Shown here: positions 61,975-64,000 of the stretch, piece by piece
Layout: every line of letters starts with the position of its first letter
Position numbering within the stretch: position 1 is the first letter of the stretch
Source of the DNA: Saxibacter everestensis
Lineage (GTDB): Bacteria > Actinomycetota > Actinomycetes > Actinomycetales > Brevibacteriaceae
Reading direction: 5' to 3'
Assembly: GCF_025787225.1 (NCBI RefSeq)
Contig: NZ_CP090958.1
Coordinates: 1,393,856 to 1,457,855, forward strand
DNA: 64,000 bases
Made by a program: the position numbers and the translations under genes
Notes under the pieces: generated by a model
The model's database searches: none
Seen by the model: the letters and a program-made list of their open reading frames with translations, nothing else
What the model was told of the DNA's origin: nothing

Positions 61975-62318
61975 GCTACCAGTCTGCCTTAAGTTCCTGG
62001 CATACATCGGCTCTCAACCTAGCTTGGTCACAGAGCCCGCATCCTCCTGGGCCGAAGCCGCATGCCTACGGGGCCTGCGGTGAAGGTGTAACGGCCCAGC
62101 ATGTTGACGTGTTCCTAAGACCAGTGGCGCCGGGCACCTACGTTCGCATGCCGCCCATGCAGTATCTCCGCCACTTGCGGCTGCAGCTCGCGGCCCGGTT
62201 GCTGGATCCCGGCACTGTCAGCGTCGGGCAGGTAGCCATCTCCGATGGATCGCACGCAGAAAATGCCTGTGGGCTGTCCGGACGAATCCGGACAGCCCAC
62301 AGGCAAGGTAGCTGGAGA
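61975..62318. other. Gap between dinB and qcrB
   Basis: Contains the dinB promoter at its left edge and the qcrB terminator at 62264-62305. The 280 bp between hold no ORF I would call; a long plus-strand frame (62109 onward) is a shadow of qcrB. Confidence 0.5.
62264..62305 (-). terminator. Intrinsic terminator of qcrB
   Basis: A perfect 19 bp stem: 62264-62282 pairs with 62287-62305, with a four-base loop that reads TTCG on the minus strand, followed there by ATTTTC. This is the longest perfect hairpin in the window. Confidence 0.9.
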
Positions 62319-64000
62319 CTAGCTTCGGTAGCTGGTGTCCTCGCGCCCGATGATCGCGCCGTGGAACTCCTCGTCATGGCCATGGCTAGCCTCGACGGCG
62401 TGTGCTTCCGCATCGCCGTGCGCATGGTGGCCAGCTGCGAGTTCAGCCGGAGTAACCGGAGCGACCCGGTCCTCGAAGAACAGCCGGGACAGCAGGGCGC
62501 GGCGCTTTTCGTTCTTAGTGACCACCCCGTCGCCATTTGGCTGGGCGGGGATGTGCTCCGGGGATTCGAAGCCGACGAGCGTCCAGCGGTCATGATCGCT
62601 GAGCGGTTCGTGCACCTCGATGAACTCACCGTGCGGCAACCGGACGATACGGCCGGACTCACGACCGTGCAATGCGATCTCGCGATCCTTACGCTGCAGG
62701 CCCAAGCAGATTCGCTTCGTCACCCAGAACGCGAAGACTGGTCCGGCGAAGAACAGGAACCGCAGGATGTACGTCACATCGTTCAAGGACAAATGCAGCT
62801 CCACGGCGATAACATCTCCGGCAGCGGCAGCCCACATAACGCAGTACCAGACGATGCCAGCGACGCCGATCCCGGTGCGGGTCGGAACGTTGCGTGGACG
62901 GTCCAGGATGTGGTGGTCCCGGTTGTCTTTGGTGATCCACCGTTCAATGAACGGGTAGGCGAACATCAGACCGAACAGGATTCCGGCCGAGCCCAATGCG
63001 GGCAGCAGCACGTTCAGTGAGATCGGGTACCCGAAGATGTAGAACTCGGCCCAGCCCGGCATCAGGCGAAGCGCACCGTCGAGGAACCCGATGTACCAGT
63101 CAGGCTGGGTTCCCGCAGACACCGGCGTGGGGTCGTAAGGTCCGTAGTTCCAGATCGGGTTGATCGTGAACGCGGCGCCCATGAAAGCGATGACGCCGAA
63201 GACCAGGAAGAAGAAACCGCCAGCCTTCGCCATGAAGACCGGAAGAACCGGCTCGCCGGAGACATTCTGCTCAGTCTTGCCTGGGCCGGGGTACTGGGTG
63301 TGCTTATGGATGACGACCATCATCAGGTGCAGCACCAGCATGAGCAGGATAAGCGCCGGCACCAGGAGAATATGCAGTGTGTACAGGCGGGACACGATGT
63401 CGGTACCAGGGAATTCGCCGCCGAAAAGGAAGAACGAAATGTAGGTTCCGATCAGCGGGATGGCCTTGATGATTCCGTCGATGATTCGCAGACCGTTACC
63501 GGAGAGCAGGTCATCGGGGAGCGAGTACCCGGTGAACCCGGCAGCCATGCCGAGGATCAACAGAACCGAACCGACGACCCAGTTGAGCTCGCGTGGCTTC
63601 CGGAACGCGCCGGTGAAGAATACCCGCAGCATGTGCACGGAAAGTGCGGCCATGAAGAGCAGGGCCGCCCAGTGGTGCATTTGCCGCATCAGCAGGCCGC
63701 CGCGGATCTCCATCGAGATCTCCAGGGTGGACGCGTACGCCTCCGACATCTCGATGCCGCGCAGCGGCGCGTACGGCCCCTCGTAGTGGGTTTCGCCCAT
63801 CGCGGGAAGGAAGAAGAATGTCAGGAAGGTTCCGGTCAGCAGCAGCACGATGAAGCTGTACAGTGCGACTTCACCGAGCATGAAGGACCAGTGCTGCGGA
63901 AAGATCTTGCGACCGAACTCCCGCACCATTTTCGAGGCGCCCACGCGGGTCTCGGCGAAATTCGCCAACTGGCCGATCTTCGTCGTCGGCCCGGGATTAC
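62319..64000 (-). CDS. qcrB: Cytochrome bc1 complex cytochrome b subunit, 5' end outside window
   Basis: The frame stays open from the TTG at 63968 to the right edge (encoding NPGPTTKIGQLANFAETR), and known actinobacterial QcrB proteins carry such an N-terminal extension, so the start is probably beyond the window. About 560 residues are visible. Heme b His residues lie in QMHHWAALLFMAALSVHMLRVFF and LYTLHILLVPALILLMLVLHLMMVVIHKHTQ; the quinol-site PEWY motif appears as PDWY. The C-terminal 120 residues are the cytoplasmic tail seen in the bcc-aa3 supercomplex. It accepts menaquinol electrons for the CtaCDF oxidase. The gene faces ctaCDF. Confidence 0.95.
   Translation of the reverse strand, partial: NPGPTTKIGQLANFAETRVGASKMVREFGRKIFPQHWSFMLGEVALYSFIVLLLTGTFLTFFFLPAMGETHYEGPYAPLRGIEMSEAYASTLEISMEIRGGLLMRQMHHWAALLFMAALSVHMLRVFFTGAFRKPRELNWVVGSVLLILGMAAGFTGYSLPDDLLSGNGLRIIDGIIKAIPLIGTYISFFLFGGEFPGTDIVSRLYTLHILLVPALILLMLVLHLMMVVIHKHTQYPGPGKTEQNVSGEPVLPVFMAKAGGFFFLVFGVIAFMGAAFTINPIWNYGPYDPTPVSAGTQPDWYIGFLDGALRLMPGWAEFYIFGYPISLNVLLPALGSAGILFGLMFAYPFIERWITKDNRDHHILDRPRNVPTRTGIGVAGIVWYCVMWAAAAGDVIAVELHLSLNDVTYILRFLFFAGPVFAFWVTKRICLGLQRKDREIALHGRESGRIVRLPHGEFIEVHEPLSDHDRWTLVGFESPEHIPAQPNGDGVVTKNEKRRALLSRLFFEDRVAPVTPAELAAGHHAHGDAEAHAVEASHGHDEEFHGAIIGREDTSYRS

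Noticed and set aside
62109-63020. 303-codon plus-strand ORF opposite qcrB
   Set aside because: Antisense shadow of the conserved QcrB C-terminus and its terminator.

Overview
The window is chromosomal DNA from a high-GC Actinomycetota bacterium. The taxonomic signals are a mycothione reductase (mycothiol redox system), a polyphosphate glucokinase, the DUF4191, DUF3043 and DUF222/HNH protein families, a two-lipoyl-domain E2 component, and a block (glnA, RDD protein, DUF4191, lipA, lipB, TIGR01777 protein, E2, lpd, pepA) that is syntenic with the glnA1-lipA-lipB-dlaT-pepB neighbourhood of mycobacteria. Nothing points to mycolic-acid bacteria; a Micrococcales-type organism is the best guess, and no genus is claimed. 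There is no prophage, CRISPR array, rRNA or tRNA gene that I can see. The only recognised RNA gene is rnpB. Layout, 1-10 kb: a zinc-ribbon protein (cut by the edge), yaaA, an RNB ribonuclease followed after 10 bp by rnpB, the map-ppgK pair, a FadR-type regulator, a repeat-rich 0.8 kb gap, a DUF222/HNH (13E12-type) protein and alanine dehydrogenase. 10-20 kb is a nitrogen block: a second glutamine synthetase, GlnE, 5-oxoprolinase PxpABC with a luciferase-like oxidoreductase, and a dicarboxylate/glutamate symporter; the glgC/glgA divergent pair follows. 22-33 kb holds a DedA protein, an OmpR-type two-component system and a tightly overlapping six-gene operon (three glycosyltransferases, an MsbA-like exporter, two APH-fold kinases) that I cannot assign to a known pathway. 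A short exported acidic protein, a NarL/DesK-type two-component system and an MFS transporter follow. 37-53 kb: mycothione reductase, a DoxX protein, a SUMF1-fold protein, the adenylylatable glutamine synthetase with a GlnR-like box, the lipoate and 2-oxoacid dehydrogenase block, a membrane pseudokinase, and leucyl aminopeptidase. 53-64 kb: pyrD, DUF3043, an M20 dipeptidase, erpA, aat, cytochrome oxidase ctaCDF, a DinB2-like polymerase and qcrB (cut by the right edge), the last facing ctaCDF. How the genes fit together: two glutamine synthetases plus GlnE, 5-oxoproline recycling and alanine dehydrogenase form a nitrogen-assimilation theme. LipA and LipB lipoylate the E2 protein encoded beside them, and Lpd reoxidises it. 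ErpA, CtaCDF and QcrB serve the respiratory chain. Regulation is unusual in one visible way: about a dozen genes have a TAnnnT-like -10 hexamer 6-8 nt before the start codon and no Shine-Dalgarno, which predicts leaderless mRNAs, including one divergent pair whose -10 hexamers share two bases. The most interesting leads are the uncharacterised glycosyltransferase/exporter/kinase operon with its upstream 11-bp repeats, the isoleucine at the steric-gate position of the Y-family polymerase, the shared divergent promoter at 54.98 kb, the phased TAAAC repeats before the pseudokinase, and the paired inverted repeats upstream of the DUF222/HNH gene.
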